Shown here one piece after another: positions 35,293-43,566 of a stretch of 64,000 bases of DNA. The translations under genes were made by a program, and so were the position numbers. Each line of letters begins with the position of its first letter. Within the stretch, counting starts at the first letter, position 1. A model generated the notes under the pieces. That model worked only from the letters and a program-made list of their open reading frames with translations. It did no database searches and had not been told where the DNA came from. The DNA is from an uncultured Paracoccaceae bacterium (GTDB lineage Bacteria; Pseudomonadota; Alphaproteobacteria; Rhodobacterales; Rhodobacteraceae): assembly GCA_937916485.1 (NCBI GenBank), contig CALFSV010000173.1:1-64000 (forward strand), written 5' to 3'.

Positions 35293-36117
35293 CTAGCGCA
35301 ATTCCGGCGCGCGCCAACCGAAACAACTGGGACGACCCGCCCTGATCCGATCGATGTGCGTCAGCCAGTTGCGCAATTCAGTCATCCGCCTGGCTGGGGC
35401 AAGCTCGGCCCGCGTTGTGCCCCAGCGCCCTGCTGCCGCATCGTTCGTTTCGGCCAGGTCCAGATCGTTGTTTGACGCATCCTCGCCCAGCCCCCGCGCC
35501 ATCATGGTCTGTGCCACGTCAGAGGGTCGATATTCGGGGTGGTATTGGGTGCCCCAGAACGACACGCCACCGTGGTCGTATGCCATCGCCTGCACGGTCG
35601 TATGGGGATTGCTGGCCAAAAGGACCGCCCCCTCGGGTAGGCGGGTCACTTCGTCCCGGTGGATGCACGGAACCGCAAAAGCGGCCGACCGACCGGCCAT
35701 CATCGGGTGGGCCCGTCCGGCGCTGGTCAGTTGCACGTCACGTGCCAATCCCAATTCATAGCCATTGGGCGCATGACCGACCGCCCCGCCAAGAACGACT
35801 GCCGCAAGGTTCAGGCCATTACACGACCCATAGGCAGGCACGCCTTTGTTGAAGGCTGCTTCCATCACCCGTATCAAAGGGGCGGCACGTGGGTCATCTG
35901 TCGACCAGTCCTCGCCCGATCCGGTAAAGACAATGCCGTCCGCGCCCTCAAGCGGGGCAGTCTCGCCTTCGTAGGGGCGCACGATGTCGATACTGAGTGC
36001 GGGATCAATTTCCGCCAGCGCCGCTGCAAATTGCGGGCCCAAAGGGATGGCGCCTCTTGCCAAGATCTTGCTGCTGGTCGCCGCCGTGTTCGATTCAACG
36101 ACAACCAGGCGAAGCAT
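35293..36117 (-). CDS. type 1 glutamine amidotransferase
   Basis: A 274-residue class I glutamine amidotransferase with the nucleophile cysteine in YGSCNGLNLA and the His-Glu pair in WGTQYHPEYRP. There is no fused synthetase domain, as in GuaA-like or gamma-glutamyl hydrolase-like stand-alone proteins. It starts 4 bp after the pheS stop and is followed by a small membrane protein gene. ATG 36117 was chosen, although GTG 36132 is also possible. Substrate unknown. Confidence 0.85.
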   Translation of the reverse strand: MLRLVVVESNTAATSSKILARGAIPLGPQFAAALAEIDPALSIDIVRPYEGETAPLEGADGIVFTGSGEDWSTDDPRAAPLIRVMEAAFNKGVPAYGSCNGLNLAAVVLGGAVGHAPNGYELGLARDVQLTSAGRAHPMMAGRSAAFAVPCIHRDEVTRLPEGAVLLASNPHTTVQAMAYDHGGVSFWGTQYHPEYRPSDVAQTMMARGLGEDASNNDLDLAETNDAAAGRWGTTRAELAPARRMTELRNWLTHIDRIRAGRPSCFGWRAPELR

Positions 36118-36121
36118 GGTG

Positions 36122-37186
36122 TCAGATACCACCGTGCAGGGTTGGCACCTTCAGGGCGCTAAATCCGTAGTGGCGCAGCCAGCGCAGGTCGCTGTCGAAG
36201 AAGGCGCGCAGATCAGGGATGCCGTACTTCAGCATCGCCATACGGTCGATCCCCATACCAAAGGCAAAGCCTTGCCATTGGTCCGGGTCGACACCAGCGG
36301 CGGACAGGACCTTGGGATGGACCATGCCCGACCCCAGCACCTCAAGCCAGCCGTCACCCTCGCCCACACGCACCTGACCATCGACCCAAGAACACTGCAC
36401 ATCGACTTCGGCCGAGGGTTCGGTGAAGGGAAAGTGCGACGCGCGGAACCGGGTTTTGACGGTTGTGCCGAAAAACGCGGTAAAGAACTCTTCCAGAACC
36501 CATTTCAGGTTCGCCATCGAGATGTCCTTGTCGATGGCGAGGCCCTCGATCTGATTGAACATCGGAGTATGGGTCTGGTCGTAGTCGGCGCGATAGACCC
36601 GGCCGGGGCAGATGATGCGAATGGGGGCGCCCTGCGCCTCCATCGACCGGATCTGGACGGGCGAGGTATGGGTGCGCAGCACATGCGGCGGGCGGTTATC
36701 GCCCGGGGCGCGGTGCGTGTAAAAAGTGTCCATCTCGGCCCGCGCTGGGTGGTGGCCGGGAATGTTCAAGGCATCAAAGTTGTACCAGTCGCTTTCGATC
36801 TGAGGGCCCTCGGCCACGGCAAAGCCCATGTCGGCAAAGATGGCCGTCACTTCCTCGGTCACCTGGCTGATCGGGTGGATCGTCCCGGCAGGACGAGCGC
36901 GGCCCGGCAAAGTCACATCCATCCATTCGGATTTCAGACGCTCATCCAGGGCGGCATCGGCCAGGCCCATCTTGCGGGCAGCCAGCGCGCTGTTGATCTC
37001 GTCCTTTAGGGCATTCAGGGCGGGGCCGGCGGTCTGCCGTTCTTCAGGGCTCATCTTGCCCAGTTCGCGCATCTTCAGGCTGATCTCACCCTTCTTGCCC
37101 AGTGCTGCAATGCGCACGTCTTCCAACGCGGCCTCGTCAGCGGCATTCGCGATCTGGCTGAGGTATTGATGCTTGAGGTCGTCCAT
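36122..37186 (-). CDS. pheS: phenylalanine--tRNA ligase subunit alpha
   Basis: A 354-residue subunit. The N-terminal coiled coil begins [26 protein letters not shown]; class II motif 2 is [16 protein letters not shown], and motif 3 lies in [19 protein letters not shown]. It charges tRNA-Phe together with PheT. It follows rpmI-rplT with a terminator in between. The ATG at 37186 is the family start; the upstream in-frame extension overlaps the terminator and was rejected. Confidence 0.96.
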   Translation of the reverse strand: MDDLKHQYLSQIANAADEAALEDVRIAALGKKGEISLKMRELGKMSPEERQTAGPALNALKDEINSALAARKMGLADAALDERLKSEWMDVTLPGRARPAGTIHPISQVTEEVTAIFADMGFAVAEGPQIESDWYNFDALNIPGHHPARAEMDTFYTHRAPGDNRPPHVLRTHTSPVQIRSMEAQGAPIRIICPGRVYRADYDQTHTPMFNQIEGLAIDKDISMANLKWVLEEFFTAFFGTTVKTRFRASHFPFTEPSAEVDVQCSWVDGQVRVGEGDGWLEVLGSGMVHPKVLSAAGVDPDQWQGFAFGMGIDRMAMLKYGIPDLRAFFDSDLRWLRHYGFSALKVPTLHGGI

Positions 37187-37280
37187 AGGTGGGCTCCGGC
37201 GTCTGATGAGGTCCGATAGCGCGGCGGGCGACGGGGTGCAAGTCGGGCGGATGGCGATGGCCTGGGTCAGGGGCAAAATG

Positions 37281-37311
37281 AAAAAGGGCCGCACCCTGAG
37301 GCACGGCCCTT
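37281..37311 (-). terminator. rho-independent terminator of rpmI-rplT
   Basis: AAGGGCCG (37284-37291 region) pairs with CGGCCCTT (37304-37311). On the minus strand the stem is followed by TTTTTCATTTT. It lies 24 bp past the rplT stop and before pheS, so pheS likely has its own promoter or depends on read-through. Confidence 0.88.
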
Positions 37312-37334
37312 CCAATCATTGCGATCCGGTCAGA

Positions 37335-37700
37335 TCAGGCGGGCAGAGCCGCCTTTGCGCGGCCTACGATGGCGTTAAACGCCTCGGGCTCGTTCACGGC
37401 CAGATCGGCCAGAACCTTGCGGTCAACCTCGATGCCGGCGAGCGACAGGCCGTTGATGAAGCGCGAATAGGTCATCGATTCATCAAATGCCCGGACGCCT
37501 GCGTTGATCCGCTGGATCCACAGGGCGCGGAAGTTCCGCTTGCGGACCTTCCGGTCGCGGGTGGCGTATTGGTTGGCCTTGTCGACCGCCTGCTTGGCCA
37601 CCTTAAAGGTGCGCGAGCGCCGGTCGTAATAACCTTTTGCCGCATCAAGAATTTTCTTGTGACGACGATGAGTGACGGTACCGCCTTTGGTGCGTGACAT
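37335..37700 (-). CDS. rplT: 50S ribosomal protein L20
   Basis: A 121-residue basic protein: [30 protein letters not shown] cut by the usual turn, then [20 protein letters not shown], the bL20 signature. It is an assembly protein of the 50S subunit and binds 23S rRNA. It lies 14 bp after rpmI. infC is not adjacent in this genome segment. The GTG/ATG start region has AGGAGG on its strand. Confidence 0.97.
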   Translation of the reverse strand: MSRTKGGTVTHRRHKKILDAAKGYYDRRSRTFKVAKQAVDKANQYATRDRKVRKRNFRALWIQRINAGVRAFDESMTYSRFINGLSLAGIEVDRKVLADLAVNEPEAFNAIVGRAKAALPA

Positions 37701-37714
37701 GGTTCAGGTCCTCC

Positions 37715-37915
37715 TTAGCGCGCGTAGGGCATCATGGGCTTCAGGATGCTTTCATCCTGCTTGCTCAGAACGGTGGTTCCGCGCGCGTCGCGGATGAACT
37801 TGGTTGTCCGCTTGATCATGCCGTGGCGCTTACCTGCCTGGCCGGCCTTGATCCGGCCAGAGGCCGTCACCTTGAATCGCTTTTTGCAGCTCGACTTGGT
37901 CTTCATTTTGGGCAT
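37715..37915 (-). CDS. rpmI: 50S ribosomal protein L35
   Basis: A 66-residue basic protein: [20 protein letters not shown], then [20 protein letters not shown], the bL35 pattern. The ATG is preceded on its strand by GAGGAGCTGTAA. It heads the rpmI-rplT pair. In many bacteria L20 represses this operon; no leader structure was identified here. Confidence 0.97.
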   Translation of the reverse strand: MPKMKTKSSCKKRFKVTASGRIKAGQAGKRHGMIKRTTKFIRDARGTTVLSKQDESILKPMMPYAR

Positions 37916-38060
37916 TTACAGCTCCTCTGTTCAGAGTGTTAGGACGCACGACTCGGCATGCCACTTCTGGCCGGACGCGCGGTAGGAAGGCGCCGTATAG
38001 GGCGGGACATGAGGAAACGCAAGCCTTGAGATGGCGGGCATGACGCTGGGGATGGCCTGC

Positions 38061-38285
38061 CTAGTTGATGACTTTGGACACGACCCTGGAAAATACGTCG
38101 GGGACTTCAGCGAAGGAGTATCCGTTAGGCTTTTGATAGCTCGCCAAAGCGATCAGTCCTCCACCAACCATGATCAGGATCATGGCCGCGCGGGGGGCGC
38201 GACCATCGCTGATTGCTCCAAAAATCGACGGAACTGTCAGCACGAGAAGGATTGTGCCGACGACGAACATAACATCGGTATCCAA
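38061..38285 (-). CDS. hypothetical small membrane protein downstream of pyk
   Basis: A 74-residue protein beginning at TTG 38285, seven bases after a strong AGGAGG on its strand (MDTDVMFVVGTILLVLTVPS). Two hydrophobic segments (about 6-24 and 38-55) flank a short loop with GRAPRAA. The C-terminus is PDVFSRVVSKVI. It lies 36 bp after the pyk stop and may be cotranscribed. Related short proteins occur next to pyk in relatives, by recollection only. Confidence 0.65.
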   Translation of the reverse strand: MDTDVMFVVGTILLVLTVPSIFGAISDGRAPRAAMILIMVGGGLIALASYQKPNGYSFAEVPDVFSRVVSKVIN

Positions 38286-38321
38286 AAGACACCTCCTGTT
38301 CACTCACCTCTATAATCAACC

Positions 38322-39770
38322 CTATTCCGGATCAGACGCAAAAATCAATCGCTCCTCGCAGGGGGCGACGCGCAGGATATTAGTTGAACCCGGCGTGTTG
38401 AAAGGCACACCCGCAGTGACAACGATCATATCCTTTTCCGTCGCGATCCCTTCCGAGAGTGCTGCGCGCACAGCAGCAACAACGGCCTTCTTGAACCGGT
38501 CCACAGGTCCGACGATGACATTGATCGTCCCCCAGGACAGGCAAAGACGACGCGCCGTTCCCTGCTCAGACGTCAGGGCGATGATCGGAACCCGTGGCCG
38601 TTCGCGTGACACCAGAAGGGCTGTTGTCCCACTTTGGGAAAAGCAGCAAATGGCAGCGATCTGGGTGGTTTCAGCAATCTCACGGGCCGCCGACACGATG
38701 GCGTCCGCAACGGACGTCCGGCTGACGATCCGCGAAGATTCGATGATCTGCGTATAGGTCGGGTCGCTTTCAACCTCGGCCGCGACATTGTCCATCGTCG
38801 TCACGGCCTCAACCGGGTAAGAGCCTGCGGCGGATTCTGCGGACAACATGATGGCATCCGCGCCTTCGTAGATCGCAGTGGCAACGTCGGACACTTCGGC
38901 CCGGGTTGGCATCGGCGATTCGATCATGGATTCGAGCATCTGTGTCGCGACGATCACCGGTTTACCTTCGGCACGGCACTTGCGCACCAACTGCTTCTGG
39001 ATCGGAGGGACATTCTGCACGGGCAGTTCCACACCAAGGTCGCCACGCGCCACCATGATACCGTCGGAACAGGCCAGAATCTCGTCGAACGCCTTTACGG
39101 CGGCCGGTTTTTCGATCTTGGACAGGATGGCCGCGCGGCCTTTGCACAGGTTGCGGGCCTCTTCCACGTCGGCGGGACGCTGGACAAACGACAGGGCCAG
39201 CCAGTCGACACCCAGATCGCACACAAACTCCAGATCCTTGCGATCCTTGTCCGACAGGGCGGCCAAGGGCAGCACAACGTCCGGCACGTTCACACCCTTG
39301 CGGTTGGAAATCGTGCCGCCAACAACGACTTCGCAATCGGCAAAGTCAGTGCCACAGGCCTTGACCCTCAGGCGGATCTTGCCATCGTTCACCAAAAGCG
39401 ACGCACCGGGTTCCAGCGCATCGAAAATCTCCTTGTGCGGCAGTTGCACCCTTGTTCCATCACCGGGGGTGGGGTCCAGATCAAGGCGGAAGGCCTGACC
39501 GGGTGTCAAATCTTCGCCATTGTCAGAGGCAAAGGTCCCGACGCGCAGTTTCGGACCCTGAAGGTCCGCCAGGATGGCAATCGGCGTTCCAAGGTCCTCT
39601 TCGACCTGGCGGATCATGGCGTGGCGGACCCTGATTTCGTCATGGCTTCCGTGGCTCATGTTCAGGCGGAATACGTCTGCACCTGCTTCGAACAGTTTGC
39701 GGATCATTTCGTAGCTGTTCGAGGCCGGGCCAAGGGTGGCCACGATCTTGACATTGCGATGGCGTCTCAT
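38322..39770 (-). CDS. pyk: pyruvate kinase
   Basis: A 482-residue glycolytic enzyme making pyruvate and ATP from phosphoenolpyruvate and ADP. Landmarks: RHRNVKIVATLGPAS, DVFRLNMSHG, the active-site block DGIMVARGDLGVELP followed by VIVATQMLESMI, and MLSAESAAGSYPVEAV. ATG 39770 has AAGGA with good spacing; ATG 39794 is in frame but has no RBS. An operator-like GTTACCGCTAAC lies upstream at 39803. It competes metabolically with PckA, encoded at 15191. Confidence 0.96.
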   Translation of the reverse strand: MRRHRNVKIVATLGPASNSYEMIRKLFEAGADVFRLNMSHGSHDEIRVRHAMIRQVEEDLGTPIAILADLQGPKLRVGTFASDNGEDLTPGQAFRLDLDPTPGDGTRVQLPHKEIFDALEPGASLLVNDGKIRLRVKACGTDFADCEVVVGGTISNRKGVNVPDVVLPLAALSDKDRKDLEFVCDLGVDWLALSFVQRPADVEEARNLCKGRAAILSKIEKPAAVKAFDEILACSDGIMVARGDLGVELPVQNVPPIQKQLVRKCRAEGKPVIVATQMLESMIESPMPTRAEVSDVATAIYEGADAIMLSAESAAGSYPVEAVTTMDNVAAEVESDPTYTQIIESSRIVSRTSVADAIVSAAREIAETTQIAAICCFSQSGTTALLVSRERPRVPIIALTSEQGTARRLCLSWGTINVIVGPVDRFKKAVVAAVRAALSEGIATEKDMIVVTAGVPFNTPGSTNILRVAPCEERLIFASDPE

Positions 39771-39802
39771 CGGATCGTCCTTTGTCTTGCTCATCGGGCG
39801 CC

Positions 39803-39814
39803 GTTACCGCTAAC
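39803..39814. promoter_or_regulatory. GTTACCGCTAAC operator-like site upstream of pyk
   Basis: A 12-bp near-palindrome, GTTACCGCTAAC, 33 bp before the pyk start codon. It shares the GTTAxCGC core with the two repeats in front of pckA. Candidate binding site for a LacI-type central-carbon regulator. Confidence 0.5.
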
Positions 39815-39917
39815 GCCCAGTTTCGCGCCCTTATTGCGCAATTCCCTTCAGGCGACAACTAGCCTATGTGGCGTGTCGTTCATATGAACGTTCACTGATG
39901 CAGCCAAGACAGGAAAG

Positions 39918-40661
39918 ATGCCCGAAACTGCTTATCATATCATCGGCGCAGAGCGTCCCGCCCGCTGGATGGTCACTTGCGATCACGCGACAAATCGGGT
40001 CCCGGCCTGGGTATCAGGTGGCGATCTGGGGTTGCCCGCGGCAGATATGGCCCGTCACATTGCCTATGACGTCGGCGCTGCTGGCCTGTCACAGGCGCTG
40101 GCCGATGCTTTGGAGGCACCCGCGATTCTATCAGATTTCTCGCGGCTGGTGATCGATCCGAACCGGGGCGAAGACGATCCCACCTTGCTCATGCGGCTTT
40201 ATGACGGCTCTATCATACCCGCCAACCGCCACGCCGGCGAGGTTGAGCGTCAGGACCGGCTCGACCGGCTCTATCGCCCCTATCACGACGCCTATGCCCG
40301 GCTTGCCGGGCGGCGCGACGATACCGTCATCGTCGCAGTTCATAGTTTCACGCCGCAACTGCGCAACAAACCGGCCCGCCCCTGGCAGATTGGCATCCTG
40401 CATTCCCACCAGGACAGCCGACTTGCCTTACCCCTGATTGCCCGGCTTGAGGCCGAGCCGGATCTTTGCGTCGGAAACAACCAGCCCTACCTCGGGCATC
40501 TGCCTGGCGATTCCATCGACCGGCATGCCCTCTGCCCTGGCCGCCCCAACATCCTGATCGAGCTGCGCAACGACCTGATCGCTACCAAGGCCGCGCAGAC
40601 CGCATGGGCCAACCGGCTCGCCCCCATCCTGACCGAAGTGCTGGAGCATTCAGGCCTATGA
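39918..40661 (+). CDS. N-formylglutamate amidohydrolase family protein
   Basis: A 247-residue zinc amidohydrolase. Family blocks: WMVTCDHATNRVP, DFSRLVIDPNRGEDDPTLLM, VHSFTPQ with RPWQIGILHSHQDSRLA, and NILIELRNDLI. HutG-type enzymes release formate from N-formylglutamate in histidine breakdown, but no other hut gene is present here, so the real substrate may be another N-acyl amino acid. The RBS aggaaag precedes ATG 39918. The stop overlaps the next HAD gene (ATGA). Confidence 0.85.
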   Translation: MPETAYHIIGAERPARWMVTCDHATNRVPAWVSGGDLGLPAADMARHIAYDVGAAGLSQALADALEAPAILSDFSRLVIDPNRGEDDPTLLMRLYDGSIIPANRHAGEVERQDRLDRLYRPYHDAYARLAGRRDDTVIVAVHSFTPQLRNKPARPWQIGILHSHQDSRLALPLIARLEAEPDLCVGNNQPYLGHLPGDSIDRHALCPGRPNILIELRNDLIATKAAQTAWANRLAPILTEVLEHSGL

Positions 40662-41314
40662 TCCCCTATGCCGCCGTCATCTTCGACATGGATGGAACCC
40701 TGCTGGATACAGAGCGGCTCATGGTTGACGCCGGGCGCGCTGCAATGGCCCGGGGCGGGCTTGAAGTGCGCGAGGACCTGCTGTTTGCCATGGTGGGCCT
40801 GATCGCGGCGGATGGTGAGGCGATGCTCTATGACGCCTACGGGCCCGACCTGAACCTCGACCAGCTCAATGGCCATTGGCGCGATGCGGTAAACGAGGCT
40901 TATGCGAGGGGCATCCCGTTGCGACCGGGCGTTGGCGATCTGATCGCCTACCTCGACACCACCGCCCTCCCCCGCGCAGTCGCCACCAATGCAACGACCA
41001 AGGCCGCGATCGAAAACCTTGGCTTGGCAGGGCTCACCCCGCATTTCCAACCGGACCAAATCCACGGGCGCGACCGTGTCAGACGGCCCAAGCCTGCCCC
41101 GGACCTGTTCCTGCATGTGGCAGACGCGCTTGGCGTTGATCCCGCTCTCTGCCTTGTATTCGAGGATTCCGACCCCGGCACAGCCGCTGCCCTTGCCGCC
41201 GGGATGACTGTCGTGCAGGTTCCGGACCAAAGGCCAGCCGGCACACGCAACGCCCATTTCATCGCCGAAAGCCTGATGGCCGGGGCCCGTGCCGCCGGCC
41301 TGATCCGCCAGTAA
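40658..41314 (+). CDS. HAD-superfamily hydrolase, phosphoglycolate phosphatase/beta-PGM-like
   Basis: A 218-residue HAD IA phosphatase with motif I AVIFDMDGTLLDTE, motif II in VATNATT, motif III RRPKPAPD and motif IV VFEDSDPGT. The ATG overlaps the stop of the amidohydrolase gene, so the two are coupled. The C-terminal VVQVPDQ...NAHFIAESLMAGARAAGL closely matches the HAD protein at 3727, marking them as paralogues. Substrate unknown. Confidence 0.87.
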   Translation: MIPYAAVIFDMDGTLLDTERLMVDAGRAAMARGGLEVREDLLFAMVGLIAADGEAMLYDAYGPDLNLDQLNGHWRDAVNEAYARGIPLRPGVGDLIAYLDTTALPRAVATNATTKAAIENLGLAGLTPHFQPDQIHGRDRVRRPKPAPDLFLHVADALGVDPALCLVFEDSDPGTAAALAAGMTVVQVPDQRPAGTRNAHFIAESLMAGARAAGLIRQ

Positions 41315-41325
41315 AGGAGCGCCCC

Positions 41326-41646
41326 ATGGACAACGCAACTCGCGACCGCATCGAAGCCGCCGCCTTTCGCAGGCTGCGCCAGCATCTCATGCAGGACCGG
41401 CCCGATGTGCAGAACATCGACATGATGAACCTTGCCGGGTTCTGCCGGAACTGCCTGTCGCGCTGGTTTCAGGAGGCTGCCAGTGAAGAAGGGATTACCC
41501 TGTCAAAGGAAGAGGCCCGCGCCGATTTCTACGGGATGCCCTACGAGGACTGGCGCGCCCAGAACCAGACCGAGGCAGACCCGGCCAAAAAGGCGGCCTT
41601 CGATGCCGCCTTTGCCGCCAACGTCGGAAAGCAGGACGAGGGGTAG
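41326..41646 (+). CDS. DUF1244 family protein
   Basis: A 106-residue protein of the DUF1244 family: RRLRQHLMQDRPDVQNIDMM, NLAGFCRNCLSRWF with the paired cysteines (C-x2-C), and GMPYEDWRAQNQTEA. The cysteine pair suggests metal or redox chemistry, but none is proven. The RBS aaaggagc precedes ATG 41326, 11 bp after the HAD gene. It is convergent with the transaminase. Confidence 0.85.
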   Translation: MDNATRDRIEAAAFRRLRQHLMQDRPDVQNIDMMNLAGFCRNCLSRWFQEAASEEGITLSKEEARADFYGMPYEDWRAQNQTEADPAKKAAFDAAFAANVGKQDEG

Positions 41647-41663
41647 CCCCTCGCCCCACTAGG

Positions 41664-42524
41664 TCAGATGGCCGCCTTGCGGCTTTCCTCGATGTAGATC
41701 TCGCGCAGTCGGGTCGCCACAGATCCGGGGGCACCAGTTGCCACAGGATGCCCGTCAATCTCGACTACCGGCATCACAAAGGTGGTGGCAGAGGTGATAA
41801 AGGCCTCATCCGCCCCCTGCGCCTCGGCGATGGAAAAGCTGCGCTCCTCCACCTGCATCTGCGCCTCGCGGGCAAAGCGCAGAACGGCAGAGCGGGTGAT
41901 ACCGCTCAGAATCTCGTGGCCGAGGTGGCGGGTGATGATGGTGTTGCCCTTGACGATATAGGCGTTGTTCGAAGTGCCCTCGGTCACCATACCATCCTCG
42001 ATCATCCAGGCGTCATCGACACCGGCGGCCTTGGCCATCATCTTGCCCATGGACGGATAAAGCAATTGAACGGTCTTGATGTCGCGGCGGCCCCAACGCT
42101 GGTCCGGGATGGACACAACGCGGATGCCCTTCGTGGCAGCAGGACCAAAGGCCAGACCGGGCTTTGACTGGGTGAACAGGACGATAGAACTTGGGGTGGT
42201 CTCTGGGTCCGGAAAGACAAAGTCCCGGTCGCCGGACGCGCCGCGAGTGATCTGCAAGTATACAAGCCCCTCCTCGATCGCATTCGAGGCGACAAGCGAA
42301 CGGTGAATCTCCAAAAGCTCGGCATCGGTAACCGGGTTGGCCATGTCCAGCTCGGACAGTGACCGGTGCAGACGGGCGGTATGACCGTCAAAGTCGATCA
42401 ACTTGCCGTCCAGCACGCTGGTCACCTCATAGACGCCATCGGCCATCAGGAATCCCCGGTCAAAGATCGACACTTTGGCCTGATCTTCCGGCAGATATTC
42501 TCCATTGACATAGACTGTGCGCAT
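41664..42524 (-). CDS. D-amino-acid transaminase (class IV aminotransferase)
   Basis: A 286-residue PLP enzyme. The N-terminus is VYVNGEYLPEDQAKVSIFDRGF, with VYEV as in D-alanine aminotransferases; the catalytic lysine is in RRDIKTVQLLYP; the phosphate-binding turn is in VTEGTSNN and ITSATTFVMPVVEIDG. It interconverts D-amino acids and 2-oxo acids, D-alanine and D-glutamate being the classical pair. ATG 42524 has AAGGAGG upstream, inside the end of dgcA, so the two genes are coupled. Class IV relatives include branched-chain transaminases, but the motifs fit D-specific enzymes better. Confidence 0.87.
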   Translation of the reverse strand: MRTVYVNGEYLPEDQAKVSIFDRGFLMADGVYEVTSVLDGKLIDFDGHTARLHRSLSELDMANPVTDAELLEIHRSLVASNAIEEGLVYLQITRGASGDRDFVFPDPETTPSSIVLFTQSKPGLAFGPAATKGIRVVSIPDQRWGRRDIKTVQLLYPSMGKMMAKAAGVDDAWMIEDGMVTEGTSNNAYIVKGNTIITRHLGHEILSGITRSAVLRFAREAQMQVEERSFSIAEAQGADEAFITSATTFVMPVVEIDGHPVATGAPGSVATRLREIYIEESRKAAI

Positions 42525-42535
42525 GCCTCGCCTCC

Positions 42536-43501
42536 TTAGCCCCAAAGGTCCGCGTCCGCCGGGTGAACCCCGGCCGCGTCGAAACGCAGCGGATGCGCCC
42601 GGTCTTCGGCCAGAAGGAGCGGGCCGTCAAGGTCCGTCACCGCAACGCCCTGTGCGACCAGTGCGGCAGGCGCCATGGCAAGCGAGGTGCCAACCATACA
42701 CCCCACCATGATGCCAAAGCCCATCTTCTGCGCCTCGGCCTTCAACGCAAGGGCCTCTGTCAGACCGCCGGTCTTGTCCAGCTTGATGTTGACCATATCG
42801 TACTTGCCCACAAGGTCAGGCAGGCTGGCACGATCATGGCAGCTCTCGTCGGCGCAAACCGGCAGCGGGCGGGCGATCTCGGACAGCATGGCGTCGGCCC
42901 CGGCAGGCAAGGGCTGTTCCACCATTTCTACGCCCAGGCGGATCAGATGGGGTGCGAGATCGGCGTAGACCTCAGCCGTCCAGCCCTCGTTGGCATCGAC
43001 GATGATTCGGGCTTTCGGGGCGCCTCGACGCACCGCCTCCAGGCGGGGCATGTCGTCGGGCGTCCCCAGTTTGATCTTCAACAAGGGCCGGGCGGCGTGC
43101 TCGCGGGCCTGCGCCTCCATCGCCTCCGGGCTCTCAAGGGACAGAGTGTAGGCAGTCAGCTCCGGGCCGGGTGCCGCAAGGGCTGCAAGGTCCCAGACGC
43201 GGCGGCCAGAACGCTTGGCCTCAAGATCCCAAAGGGCGCAATCCACAGCATTGCGCGCCGCCCCTGCCGGCAAAGCCGACTGCAAGGCGACACGATCAAT
43301 GCCTTCCGGCAGCCCCATGATCTGGGCCGTCACGCTCTCCAGGCTCTCGCCATACCGCGCATAAGGCACACATTCGCCCCAGCCGACGTGATCGACATCC
43401 CTGACCCGGACAGTCAGCACCTTCGCCTCGGTGCGCGAGCCCCGACTGATGGTAAAGACCCGGGCCAGCCGAAATGCCTCAGAAGTGACCTCTACGGACA
43501 T
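42536..43501 (-). CDS. dgcA: N-acetyl-D-glutamate racemase DgcA (dipeptide epimerase-like, enolase superfamily)
   Basis: A 321-residue enolase-superfamily enzyme. Catalytic features: LLKIKLGTPDD (first Lys of the K-x-K pair), IIVDANEGW (metal Asp), VEQPLPAG (metal Glu), VCADES (metal Asp) and NIKLDKTGG (second catalytic Lys). It resembles L-Ala-D/L-Glu epimerases, but its neighbour dgcN points to the D-glutamate route described in marine bacteria, in which N-acetyl-D-glutamate is racemised to the L form. ATG 43501 has GAGGAG at good distance. Followed within 12 bp by the transaminase gene. Confidence 0.85.
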   Translation of the reverse strand: MSVEVTSEAFRLARVFTISRGSRTEAKVLTVRVRDVDHVGWGECVPYARYGESLESVTAQIMGLPEGIDRVALQSALPAGAARNAVDCALWDLEAKRSGRRVWDLAALAAPGPELTAYTLSLESPEAMEAQAREHAARPLLKIKLGTPDDMPRLEAVRRGAPKARIIVDANEGWTAEVYADLAPHLIRLGVEMVEQPLPAGADAMLSEIARPLPVCADESCHDRASLPDLVGKYDMVNIKLDKTGGLTEALALKAEAQKMGFGIMVGCMVGTSLAMAPAALVAQGVAVTDLDGPLLLAEDRAHPLRFDAAGVHPADADLWG

Positions 43502-43517
43502 CGGGTGCTCCTCATCT

Positions 43518-43546
43518 CGCCAAAAAATATCCCCCCCGGAGGGTCC
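43518..43546. repeat. dispersed AAATAT-CCC-GGAGG intergenic motif, copy 3
   Basis: CGCCAAAAAATATCCCCCCCGGAGGGTCC (split here as CGCCAAAAAATAT and CCCCCCCGGAGGG), between the dgcN stop and the dgcA start. Related to the copies at 12775 and 55371. Confidence 0.5.
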
Positions 43547-43566
43547 GAAAGCGCCAGAAGCGCAGT

